Part shown: positions 8,463 to 16,459 of the stretch, piece after piece
Numbering within the stretch: the stretch's first letter is position 1
Layout: each line of letters begins with the position of its first letter
Source of the DNA: Litchfieldella rifensis
GTDB lineage: Bacteria; Pseudomonadota; Gammaproteobacteria; Pseudomonadales; Halomonadaceae
Assembly: GCF_042646605.1 (NCBI RefSeq)
Contig: NZ_JBHRUG010000048.1
Span: 310,001-374,000 of the forward strand
Direction: 5' to 3'
DNA: 64,000 bases
Position numbers and translations under genes: made by a program
Notes under the pieces: generated by a model
What the model was told of the DNA's origin: nothing
The model's database searches: none
The model's input: the letters and a program-made list of their open reading frames with translations, nothing else

Positions 8463-9387
8463 CCAGATCTCCGACTACTATACGCTGCCACTCGATGACT
8501 GGATCGAGTTCTTCGTCAAGGACTGGCTGGTGCCGAATTTTCGTCCCGCCTTCCGTGCCATTCAATGGCCGATCGACCAAGTGCTGAGCGGCCTCGAGGA
8601 CTTCTTGTTGTGGTTGCCCTATCCGGTCTTCGTGGTGGTGATTCCATTGGTTGCCTGGCGTATCGCTGGCCGTGGTGTGGCAATGTTCACATTGTTTTCG
8701 CTGGTGTTCCTCGATCTGTTGGGGATCTGGCGGGAAACCATGGTGACTCTAGCCATGATCGTCACGGCTGTGACCTTCTGTGTGATCGTGGGGATCCCGC
8801 TGGGGATCCTCGCCGCCCGTAGCGACCGCTTCGCCAGCTCAATCCGGCCGGTGCTGGATATCATGCAGACGATCCCCCCCTTCGTCTATCTGGTGCCGAT
8901 CGTCATGCTGTTCGGCGTCGGAATCGTGCCGGGCGTCATCGCCACCATCATCTTCGCCTTGCCGCCGGTGATCCGCCTGACCAACCTCGGCATTCGCCAG
9001 GTGCAGGCGGAACTGGTGGAGGCCGGGCTTGCCTTCGGATCGACGCGGCGGCAACTGCTGTTCGAGATCCAGATCCCGTTGGCGCTGCGCACCATCATGG
9101 CCGGCCTCAACCAGACGCTGATGCTGTCGCTGTCGATGGTGGTGATCGCGGCGCTGATCGGCGCCGGGGGCCTGGGGCTGACGGTGTTCACCGGCCTGGG
9201 GCGCCTCGACATCGGTCGTGCCTCGCTGGGCGGCATCGGCATCGTGCTGTTGGCGATCATGCTGGATCGGATCACTCAGGCGCTCGCCGAGGGGGGGCGT
9301 TCGAAGGCTCCAGGTCAGAAAGGTACCTTGACCCGTTTGTTCAAGGGGATTGCGCAAGGGAGCAAGGCATACAACAAGAAGTCGTGA
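8455..9387 (+). CDS. proW: Glycine betaine/proline ABC transporter permease ProW
   Basis: 310-residue inner-membrane permease. It starts inside the last codons of proV (ATGGCTGA junction), which fixes the start and implies coupling. The N-terminal ~50 residues (MADQISDYYTLPLDDWIEFF) are the amphipathic cytosolic extension seen in ProW/OpuAB, then several membrane segments and the EAA-like loop (AELVEAGLAFGSTRRQLLFE). The conserved IMQTIPPFVYLVPIVMLFG stretch is typical of the quaternary-amine permeases. Together with ProV and ProX it should import glycine betaine, proline betaine or related compatible solutes at high salt. Confidence 0.95.
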   Translation: MADQISDYYTLPLDDWIEFFVKDWLVPNFRPAFRAIQWPIDQVLSGLEDFLLWLPYPVFVVVIPLVAWRIAGRGVAMFTLFSLVFLDLLGIWRETMVTLAMIVTAVTFCVIVGIPLGILAARSDRFASSIRPVLDIMQTIPPFVYLVPIVMLFGVGIVPGVIATIIFALPPVIRLTNLGIRQVQAELVEAGLAFGSTRRQLLFEIQIPLALRTIMAGLNQTLMLSLSMVVIAALIGAGGLGLTVFTGLGRLDIGRASLGGIGIVLLAIMLDRITQALAEGGRSKAPGQKGTLTRLFKGIAQGSKAYNKKS

Positions 9388-9444
9388 CCGGATCGCTCGA
9401 CAGGCTTCTTCGTCGGGAGATCCCACAACAGAGGAGGATGCCTT

Positions 9445-10494
9445 ATGAAGACGACGTTCAAGACATGTCAACGGATCCTGCTGGCTGGAGCCGCCACGAT
9501 GCTGTTGTTGGCGCCGGCTTGGCAAGCCGTTGCGGACCAGCATATGCCTGGCGAAGGCGTGACGGTGACACCGGCACGTGCCACCTGGGACACCGGCTGG
9601 TTCCAGGCCGCCGTCTACAGCCAAGTCCTGGCGGAGCTGGGCTATGAGGTGGATCGCCCCACCACGCTGGATAACCCGCCGTTCTACCAGACGGTGGCCC
9701 AGGGCGATGTGGATTTCTGGGTCAATGGCTGGTTTCCGCTGCACAATACCTATCGCGATACCTTCGAGCAGGGGGCCGAACTGATCGGCTATGTCGCCGA
9801 GGGTGGGGCCCTGCAGGGCTACCTGGTCGACAAGAAAACCGCCGAGGAGCACGGCATCACCAGTCTCGAGGATTTCAAGAAGCCCGAGATCAAGTCGTTG
9901 TTCGATTCCAATGACGACGGCAGGGCCGAAATGGTTGCCTGCCCGCCGGGCTGGGGCTGTGAGCTGGTAATCTCCCACCATATGGAAGCCTACGGTCTCA
10001 CCGACCATATCGAGCCGATCAAGGCCAGCTATTCCGCCTCCATGGCCGATGCCATGGGACGTTACCAGCAAGGAGAGCCGATCTTCTTCTACACCTGGAC
10101 TCCCAACTGGACGGTGGGCTTGCTGAAACCGGGTGAGGATGTGGTCTGGATCACGGTCGAGGAGGCCAACTTGCCCGAGGATCAGAAACAGTTCGAGGAT
10201 GCCACCGTGGTCGAGGGTGTCGAGGGCTGCGTCGAGGATCCCTGCAATCTCGGCTGGCCGGCCAATGATATCCGGCCGGTGGTGAACAGCGAGTTTGCGC
10301 AGAACAATCCGGCGGCAGCCAAGCTGTTCGAGGTGATGAGCATTCCGCTGGACGCTATCTTCGCCCAGAACGCCAAGATGTTCGATGGCGAGGACAGTGA
10401 GGAAGCCATCCGGCGCCACGCCGAAGAGTGGGTCACCGAGAACCGGGAGCAGGTGGACAAGTGGCTGGAACAGGCCCGCCAGGCTGCCATGTGA
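9445..10494 (+). CDS. proX: Glycine betaine-binding periplasmic protein ProX
   Basis: 349-residue type II osmoprotectant-binding protein. The signal peptide ends near AVA-DQ at residue ~31. It has a strong Shine-Dalgarno (GAGGAGG). The mature protein carries ATWDTGWFQAAVYSQVL, DFWVNGWFPLHN, a cysteine pair in CPPGWGC and FYTWTPNWTVG, the aromatic-rich elements that cage quaternary amines in E. coli ProX-type proteins. It is the last gene of proVWX, 57 bases after proW, and ends 3 bases from the convergent dehydratase gene. Specificity between glycine betaine and proline betaine cannot be told apart here. Confidence 0.95.
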   Translation: MKTTFKTCQRILLAGAATMLLLAPAWQAVADQHMPGEGVTVTPARATWDTGWFQAAVYSQVLAELGYEVDRPTTLDNPPFYQTVAQGDVDFWVNGWFPLHNTYRDTFEQGAELIGYVAEGGALQGYLVDKKTAEEHGITSLEDFKKPEIKSLFDSNDDGRAEMVACPPGWGCELVISHHMEAYGLTDHIEPIKASYSASMADAMGRYQQGEPIFFYTWTPNWTVGLLKPGEDVVWITVEEANLPEDQKQFEDATVVEGVEGCVEDPCNLGWPANDIRPVVNSEFAQNNPAAAKLFEVMSIPLDAIFAQNAKMFDGEDSEEAIRRHAEEWVTENREQVDKWLEQARQAAM

Positions 10495-10497
10495 ACC

Positions 10498-11463
10498 TTA
10501 CCCAGCAACCATGAGCGGGAGGAACTCGCCGAGTTCCTCCCAGCCCATGTTCCCTCCGGTTACCACCACCACGATATCGCCATCCGCGGGGAGCTCGAGG
10601 TTGCCCTGCAGCAGGGCGGCCACGCCTACCGCGGCGCCGGGTTCGACGTACAGCTTGGCGTTGATCATCAGGTGGCGCATGGCGTCATGGATGGCCGTTT
10701 CACTGACCCCGATCAGGTCATCGACATGCTGGCGACATAACGGATAGGTATGTTTCCCGACGATGGCGGCGGCCAGGCTCTTGGCACAGGTGTCGACCTT
10801 GTCCAGACGCTGAGGGCCGCCCTGTGCCCAGGCGTGGGCCATGCTGGCCGCGCCCAGGGGCTCGACCCCGATCAGTTGGAGTTCCGGACGCAGGGCACGG
10901 ACGGCGGTGCCGATCCCCGAGATCAGGCCGCCCCCACCGATGGGGCACAGGAGCAGGGAAACCTCCGGCGCCTGTTCGAGGATTTCCAGGCCCACGGTGC
11001 CCTGGCCGGCGATGATTCGCGGCTCGTCGTAGGGATGCACCAGGGTCAGGCCGCGCTCTTCCACCAGCCGGTGCATCAAGGCCCAGGCGTCGTTGATATC
11101 GCCATGCAGGATCACTTCAGCGCCCAGGGCTCGGCTGCCTTCGACCTTGAACGCGCTGGCATTTTCGGGCATGACGATGGTGACACTGACGCCCGCGGCG
11201 CGGGCCGCCCAGGCCAGCCCCAAGGCATGGTTACCCGCCGACACCGCGCCCAGGCCCTTGGCCAGTTCCTTGCGGCTGGCAGTGCGGATCCAGTTCAGCC
11301 CACCACGCGGCTTGAACGAGCCGGTTCGCTGCAACGATTCGGCCTTGAGCCGGACTCGCCGCCCCAGGCGCTCCGAGAGGAGGAGGTCAGTGATCAGCGG
11401 CGTCACCTCGAGGGTGTCGCCGATGGTGGCGCGGGCTTGCTGGATCGTCTCGAGGGTGATCAT
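10498..11463 (-). CDS. Threonine/serine dehydratase-like fold-II PLP enzyme
   Basis: 321-residue PLP enzyme of the serine/threonine dehydratase-serine racemase family, from MITLETIQQARATI. The start at 11463 has AAGGAGAG in front of it; 23 upstream codons are open but unlikely. The Schiff-base lysine lies in TGSFKPRGG, and the phosphate-binding loop is GGGGL (PIGGGGLISGIG). Family members deaminate hydroxy amino acids to keto acids or racemise serine; EutB of hydroxyectoine breakdown is also a relative, but no other ectoine catabolic gene is nearby. It is divergent from putA, and its upstream region is copied at 22863-22996, tying it to the 11.7-25.8 kb island. Confidence 0.88.
   Translation of the reverse strand: MITLETIQQARATIGDTLEVTPLITDLLLSERLGRRVRLKAESLQRTGSFKPRGGLNWIRTASRKELAKGLGAVSAGNHALGLAWAARAAGVSVTIVMPENASAFKVEGSRALGAEVILHGDINDAWALMHRLVEERGLTLVHPYDEPRIIAGQGTVGLEILEQAPEVSLLLCPIGGGGLISGIGTAVRALRPELQLIGVEPLGAASMAHAWAQGGPQRLDKVDTCAKSLAAAIVGKHTYPLCRQHVDDLIGVSETAIHDAMRHLMINAKLYVEPGAAVGVAALLQGNLELPADGDIVVVVTGGNMGWEELGEFLPLMVAG
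10517..10541. other. Perfect hairpin inside the 3' end of the dehydratase gene
   Basis: GGGAGGAACTC at 10517-10527 and GAGTTCCTCCC at 10531-10541 form a perfect 11-bp stem with a 3-base loop. It is coding on the minus strand (within GWEELGEF) and lies 22 bases beyond the proX stop on the plus strand. With only 3 bases between the convergent genes, it is well placed to form the 3' end of the proVWX message. No T-run follows, so the function is inferred. Confidence 0.55.
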
Positions 11464-11468
11464 GGGCT

Positions 11469-11602
11469 CTCCTTGGGAGGGAAGAGTGTGGAGCCTCGAA
11501 CAACAGTTCAGGAGCCAGGGGCAAGAGTCCAATCAGTGCGCTATCTAAACTAGCATGTCAGCATCGTTGAAACGAGGTTGACAGGAATCTCGACACCGAC
11601 CA
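11469..11602. repeat. 134-bp divergent promoter element, copy A (second copy 22863-22996)
   Basis: By hand alignment this stretch matches 22863-22996 at 100 of 134 positions without a gap. Both copies begin 6 bases upstream of a minus-strand start codon (11463 and 22857) and both precede a plus-strand gene. The best-kept parts are the Shine-Dalgarno side, CAGGAGCC, CTAAACTA (11545-11552) and TCGTTGAAACGA (11564-11575). The last is an inverted repeat, TCGTT-GA-AACGA. The spacing between those two boxes is identical in both copies. It is probably an operator for the AraC protein of the island (inference). The rest of the gap to putA (11603-11739) shows no gene. Confidence 0.8.
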
Positions 11603-11739
11603 GGCCAGCGTTCATCGTCTTTAAGTCGGTGGGCGCAACCTGAGTCGGGCACCTCATCTACAGCATTGCCTTTCGACAAGAACGACAACATCCGGGCCGG
11701 CGCATCGACGATGCGTTTCGGGTAGCAAGGGGGATCGAC

Positions 11740-14700
11740 ATGAGCGAAGTAACAATGCGCCACCATGACACTGTGAGCGAGTCACGGGCGCGCATTCGCG
11801 CCCACTATGCGGTCGACGAGGCAGACGTGCTGCACGGGCTGGTCGAGCGTATCAGGCTTTCGGAGGACGACCGTCGCAAGGTGGCCGCCGTCGGCGCCAA
11901 CTATGTGGCACGTGTGCGCAAGGAGACGTCGCCCTCGATGATGGAGGCGTTCCTGGCCGAATATGGGCTCTCGACCGAGGAAGGCGTCGGTCTCATGTGC
12001 CTGGCCGAGGCGCTGCTGCGCGTGCCTGACGCGGAAACCATCGACGATCTTATCCACGACAAGATCGAACCGTCCGACTGGGGCGCGCACCTGGGCAAGT
12101 CCTCGTCGTCGATGGTCAACGCCTCGACCTGGGCGCTGATGCTGACCGGCAAGGTGCTGGAAGACGATCCCAAGGGCCCGGTGCGGGCGCTGCGCGGCTT
12201 GGTGCGCCGGATGGGCGAACCGGTGGTGCGCACCGCGGTCGGCCAGTCGATGAAGATCCTCGGACGCCAGTTCGTGCTCGGTCAGACCATCGAGGAGGGC
12301 ATGAAGAATGCCCGCGAACTCGAGAAGCAGGGCTACACCTACTCCTACGACATGCTGGGCGAGGCGGCGCGTACCGACGCCGATGCGGTGCGCTATCACG
12401 AGGCCTACGCCAAGGCGATTGCCGCCATCGCGAAGCAGGCCAAGGGCGACGTGCGCTCCAGCCCCGGCATCTCGGTGAAACTCTCGGCATTGCATCCGCG
12501 CTATGAATACACCCACCGCGACACGGTGATGGCCGAACTCGTGCCGCGCGCGCGGGAACTGGCGCAGCAGGCGGCCAAGGCCAATATCGGCTTCAACATC
12601 GACGCCGAGGAGCAGGACCGACTGGATCTGTCGCTCGACGTGATCGAGGCGCTGCTGTCCGACCCCAGCCTCGCCGGATGGGACGGCTTCGGGGTCGTGG
12701 TGCAGGCCTACGGGCGCCGCGCCGCGCCGGTGATCGAGACGCTCTACGACCTCGCCGAGCGGCTCGACCGCAAGATCATGGTGCGGCTGGTGAAAGGCGC
12801 CTACTGGGACACCGAGATCAAGCTGGCGCAGGAGATGGGCGTCGAGACCTTCCCGGTCTTCACCCGTAAGGTCAACACCGATGTCAGCTACATGGCCTGC
12901 GCGCAGCTGCTGCTCGACCGGCGCGACCGCATCTATCCGCAGTTTGCGACCCACAACGCCCATACCTGCGCCGCCGTCGTCGCCATGGCGGGCGACGACA
13001 AGGACAGCTTCGAGTTCCAGCGCCTGCACGGCATGGGCGAGTCACTGCACCATATCGTCAAGCAGTCGGAGGGCACGCGGTGCCGGATCTACGCCCCGGT
13101 CGGCGCGCACCGTGACCTGCTGGCCTATCTGGTACGCCGCCTGCTGGAGAACGGGGCGAACTCCTCGTTCGTGAACCAGGTGGTGGACGACGCGATTCCC
13201 CCGAGCGAGGTCTCGAAGGACCCGGTGGCCGAGATGCAGCGCCTGGGCGACGCCATCGCCAGCCCGTTGATTCGCCTGCCCGGCGAGCTCTTCGCGCCCG
13301 AGCGGAAGAACTCCCGCGGTTTCCGGATCAACGAACCCGCCTCGATCCTGCCTTTGTTAGCAGCGCGCGAGGGTTTCGCCGACACGACCTGGACCGCCGG
13401 GCCGATGCTGGCGGGAAGCCCGGCGCCGCAGGGACCGGCTCGCGATGCCGTGTCTCCCGCCGACGGCTCGCGCGTGGTCGGCAGGGTGCATGAGGCGACC
13501 CCGGCCGAGGTGGCGGCCGCGCTCGACGCCGCCGAGGACGGCTTCCGCGACTGGTCGGCGCGGCCGGTGGCCGAGCGGGCCGAGGTACTGCGCCGGACCG
13601 CCGATCTCTACGAGCAGCACATGGCCGAGTTGACGGTGATCACGACGCGCGAAGCCGGCAAGATGATTCTCGATGGCATCGCCGAGGTGCGCGAGGCGGT
13701 GGATTTCCTGCGCTATTACGCCAACGAGAGCGAGCGGCTGGAGGCGGAAGAGCCCGGCGGCGCCCGCGGTATCTTCGTCTGCATCAGCCCGTGGAACTTT
13801 CCGCTCGCCATCTTTACCGGCCAGATCGCAGCGGCACTGGCGGCAGGCAACGCGGTGCTCGCCAAGCCCGCCGAGCAGACGCCCCTGATCGCTGCCCGTG
13901 CCGTTGAACTGATGCGCGAGGCCGGCCTGCCGGAGGCGGCGCTGCAATTGCTGCCCGGCGACGGGCCGACGGTGGGCGGGCCGCTGACCAGCGATCCGCG
14001 GATCGCCGGTGTCTGCTTCACCGGCTCGACGGAGGTGGCGCAGATCATTCATAAGGCCCTGGCGCAGAACGCGGGGCCGGATGCGGTGCTGATCGCCGAG
14101 ACCGGCGGGCTGAACGCCATGATCGTGGACTCGACGGCGCTGACCGAGCAGGCGGTGCGCGACATCCTGATCTCGTCCTTCCAGTCGGCCGGCCAGCGGT
14201 GTTCGGCGCTCAGGATGCTCTATGTCCAGGAAGAGGCGCGCGACCGGCTGCTGACGATGCTCGACGGCGCGATGGACGCGCTCGCCATCGGCGATCCGTG
14301 GCATACCGACATCGACGTCTCGCCGGTGATCGATGCCGAGGCCCAGGCCGATATCGGCGCCTATGTGGCGGCGCAGGAAAAGGCCGGCAAGGTGCTGAAG
14401 AAGCTGCCCGCGCCGGACGGCGGCACCTTCGTCAGCCCGGCCGTGGTCGAGGTCGGGGGCATCGACGATCTCGAGCGCGAGATCTTCGGCCCGATCCTGC
14501 ACGTGGCCACGTTCAAGGCGCGCGACATCGACAAGGTGGTCGATGCGATCAACGCCAAGGGGTACGGGCTGACCTTCGGCCTGCATACCCGGATCGACGA
14601 CCGCGTGCAGCAGATCGTCGAACGTATCCATGTCGGCAATGTCTACGTCAACCGCAACCAGATCGGCGCCATCGTCGGCTCCCAGCCCTTCGGGGGCGAG

Positions 14701-15405
14701 GGCCTCTCGGGCACCGGGCCCAAGGCCGGCGGCCCCCTCTACGTCAATCGGTTCCGCCGCACCGCCGCCGCCGAGAGCCACGAGGCGCCCCAGGGCGACG
14801 CCGTGACACTCGGGGACCTCCAGACGGCCATCGACGGGCTGGACGCGCGCAACTGGGCGGCGCGGCCCGATCGGGTCGAGGTGCTGCGCAAGGCGCTCTC
14901 CGGCAAGGGCGGCGTGATCCGCAAGGCGCTCGCCGAGACCGCGGCCCTGGACATGACGCCGCAGACGCTGCCGGGCCCGACGGGGGAAAGCAACCGGCTG
15001 TCGTTTTATCCGAAGGGCACGGTGCTCTGCCTTGGACCGACGCTCGACATCGCCGTCGCCCAGGCGGCGCAGGCGCTCGGCGCGGGCTGTGCGGCAGTGC
15101 TCGCAGCACCTGGCGCGGCGCAGGCCGTGCAGCCGCTGATCGATGCCGGGGCGCCCGTCGCCGCGCTCGACGGCACCGTCGCGGCCGAGACGCTGACCGC
15201 GGTCAAGGGCATCGCCGTCGTGGCCGCTTCCGGCGCCAGCGACTGGACCCGCGACCTGCGTCTCGCGCTCGCCAAGCGCGACGGTCCCATCGTGTCGCTC
15301 GAGACCCAAACCATCTCGCCGGAACGCTACGTGGTGGAACGCCACCTGTGCATCGACACCACCGCTGCGGGCGGCAACGCCAGCCTGCTGGCGACGGCTG
15401 AATAG
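11740..15405 (+). CDS. putA: Bifunctional proline dehydrogenase / P5C dehydrogenase PutA
   Basis: Oxidises proline to pyrroline-5-carboxylate (FAD) and then to glutamate (NAD); 1221 residues. No N-terminal ribbon-helix-helix DNA-binding domain is seen, so it should not repress its own operon. The proline dehydrogenase barrel holds RLVKGAYWDTEIK near residue 350 and FATHNAHT; the join is YAPVGAHRDLLAYLVRRLLE. The aldehyde dehydrogenase domain spans roughly 560-1040 with FTGSTEVAQ and catalytic Cys821 (QRCSALRML). The last ~160 residues form the extra C-terminal domain of class B PutA. The Shine-Dalgarno is AAGGGGG. Very GC-rich third positions suggest alphaproteobacterial-style origin (impression only). 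It is first gene on the plus strand of the island. Confidence 0.95.
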   Translation: MSEVTMRHHDTVSESRARIRAHYAVDEADVLHGLVERIRLSEDDRRKVAAVGANYVARVRKETSPSMMEAFLAEYGLSTEEGVGLMCLAEALLRVPDAETIDDLIHDKIEPSDWGAHLGKSSSSMVNASTWALMLTGKVLEDDPKGPVRALRGLVRRMGEPVVRTAVGQSMKILGRQFVLGQTIEEGMKNARELEKQGYTYSYDMLGEAARTDADAVRYHEAYAKAIAAIAKQAKGDVRSSPGISVKLSALHPRYEYTHRDTVMAELVPRARELAQQAAKANIGFNIDAEEQDRLDLSLDVIEALLSDPSLAGWDGFGVVVQAYGRRAAPVIETLYDLAERLDRKIMVRLVKGAYWDTEIKLAQEMGVETFPVFTRKVNTDVSYMACAQLLLDRRDRIYPQFATHNAHTCAAVVAMAGDDKDSFEFQRLHGMGESLHHIVKQSEGTRCRIYAPVGAHRDLLAYLVRRLLENGANSSFVNQVVDDAIPPSEVSKDPVAEMQRLGDAIASPLIRLPGELFAPERKNSRGFRINEPASILPLLAAREGFADTTWTAGPMLAGSPAPQGPARDAVSPADGSRVVGRVHEATPAEVAAALDAAEDGFRDWSARPVAERAEVLRRTADLYEQHMAELTVITTREAGKMILDGIAEVREAVDFLRYYANESERLEAEEPGGARGIFVCISPWNFPLAIFTGQIAAALAAGNAVLAKPAEQTPLIAARAVELMREAGLPEAALQLLPGDGPTVGGPLTSDPRIAGVCFTGSTEVAQIIHKALAQNAGPDAVLIAETGGLNAMIVDSTALTEQAVRDILISSFQSAGQRCSALRMLYVQEEARDRLLTMLDGAMDALAIGDPWHTDIDVSPVIDAEAQADIGAYVAAQEKAGKVLKKLPAPDGGTFVSPAVVEVGGIDDLEREIFGPILHVATFKARDIDKVVDAINAKGYGLTFGLHTRIDDRVQQIVERIHVGNVYVNRNQIGAIVGSQPFGGEGLSGTGPKAGGPLYVNRFRRTAAAESHEAPQGDAVTLGDLQTAIDGLDARNWAARPDRVEVLRKALSGKGGVIRKALAETAALDMTPQTLPGPTGESNRLSFYPKGTVLCLGPTLDIAVAQAAQALGAGCAAVLAAPGAAQAVQPLIDAGAPVAALDGTVAAETLTAVKGIAVVAASGASDWTRDLRLALAKRDGPIVSLETQTISPERYVVERHLCIDTTAAGGNASLLATAE

Positions 15406-15409
15406 AGAC

Positions 15410-15426
15410 CGGGCCGGGGCGGCCCG
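15410..15426 (+). other. Stem-loop just after putA
   Basis: CGGGCCG (15410-15416), loop GGG, CGGCCCG (15420-15426): a perfect 7-bp GC stem starting 4 bases after the putA stop. No T-run follows, so it is either a weak or factor-dependent 3' end or a processing/stability hairpin. The remaining 117 bases to the amidase gene hold no gene. Confidence 0.5.
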
Positions 15427-15543
15427 ATGCGGTCGCCCCCAATCCCCCGGTGTAATTCCAAGGCTTATGTTCCCTCGATGGTATCGGGTGGGATGGATAG
15501 AGCACTGGAAGATTTCGAGATCGCCTTACCCAGAGAGACTGTC

Positions 15544-16413
15544 ATGTCCTACTTCACGATTGCCGGTGTCCAGATGTATGCCCTGCACCACGGCGACAAC
15601 ACCGAGGCCATGCGCCATCGCATCGATGCCCTGATGAGCCGTTTCCCCCAGGTGCAGATGGTTGTCTTCAGCGAACTGATGCCCATGGGCGCCTCGCCCC
15701 ACCACGCAGAACCGATGCCCAGCAACGCCGAGGCGCTGTTCTGTCAGCTGGCCGAGAAGCATCGCATCTGGCTGATTCCCGGCTCGATGTTCGAGCAGCG
15801 AGAAGGCCAGGTCTACAACACCCTCTCGGTGATTAACCCTCACGGCGAGATAGTGGCCCGCTACCGCAAGATGTTCCCCTTCTGTCCCTACGAGGCGGGG
15901 GTGGAGAGCGGCAGCGAGTTCGTCACCTTCGACGTGCCCCATGTGGGCCGTTTCGGGGTCTCGATCTGCTACGACATGTGGTTCCCCGAGACCACACGCA
16001 CCCTGGCAGCCATGGGCGCCGAGGTGATCCTGCACCCCACCATGACCGACACCATCGACCGCGACATCGAGCTGGCGATCGCCCGGACCAACGCCGCAGT
16101 CAATCAGTGCTACTTCTTCGACATCAATGGCGCCGGGGCCATCGGCAATGGTCGCTCCATCGTGGTGGGACCCTCCGGGGACGTCATCCACCAGGCGGGC
16201 ACCGGCGAGGAAATCATGCCCATCGAGGTCGACCTGAGTCGCGTGCGTCGGGAGCGCGAGACCGGCCTGCGCGGCCTCGGCCAGCCGCTCAAGAGCTTCC
16301 GCGACCGTCGCGTCGATTTCTCGCTGTACCGCAACGAAGGCGGTTCCTCTCCCTTCCTGGATACCCTGGGGCCGCTCGCCAAGCCACAACGCGTCGATAT
16401 CGAGGAATACTGA
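15544..16413 (+). CDS. Nitrilase-superfamily carbon-nitrogen hydrolase
   Basis: 289-residue amidase-type enzyme from MSYFTIAGVQMY; AGAGAGA precedes the ATG at 15544. The Glu-Lys-Cys triad is complete: Glu44 (VVFSELMPMG), Lys109 (ARYRKMFPF) and Cys142 (GVSICYDMWFPE). The fold hydrolyses amides, carbamoyl groups or nitriles; N-carbamoylputrescine amidase and omega-amidase are members, but nothing here fixes the substrate. It is the first gene of a four-gene run (amidase, ATP-grasp, C45 hydrolase, decarboxylase), 46 bases before the next gene. It would most simply cleave or trim an amide linked to the product of the ATP-grasp enzyme. Confidence 0.92.
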   Translation: MSYFTIAGVQMYALHHGDNTEAMRHRIDALMSRFPQVQMVVFSELMPMGASPHHAEPMPSNAEALFCQLAEKHRIWLIPGSMFEQREGQVYNTLSVINPHGEIVARYRKMFPFCPYEAGVESGSEFVTFDVPHVGRFGVSICYDMWFPETTRTLAAMGAEVILHPTMTDTIDRDIELAIARTNAAVNQCYFFDINGAGAIGNGRSIVVGPSGDVIHQAGTGEEIMPIEVDLSRVRRERETGLRGLGQPLKSFRDRRVDFSLYRNEGGSSPFLDTLGPLAKPQRVDIEEY

Positions 16414-16459
16414 TTCGCCACGGACAGGCGCCCCCGGAACCACGGAAAGAGGACTTCCC

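Noticed and set aside
10498..11463. Calling the dehydratase EutB of hydroxyectoine breakdown
   Set aside because: It belongs to the same broad PLP family, but no eutC, eutD, eutE, doeA or ectoine uptake genes are nearby.
11578..11610. TTGACA as a -35 box for putA
   Set aside because: No acceptable -10 lies 16-18 bases downstream, and copy B of the element has TTGGCA instead.
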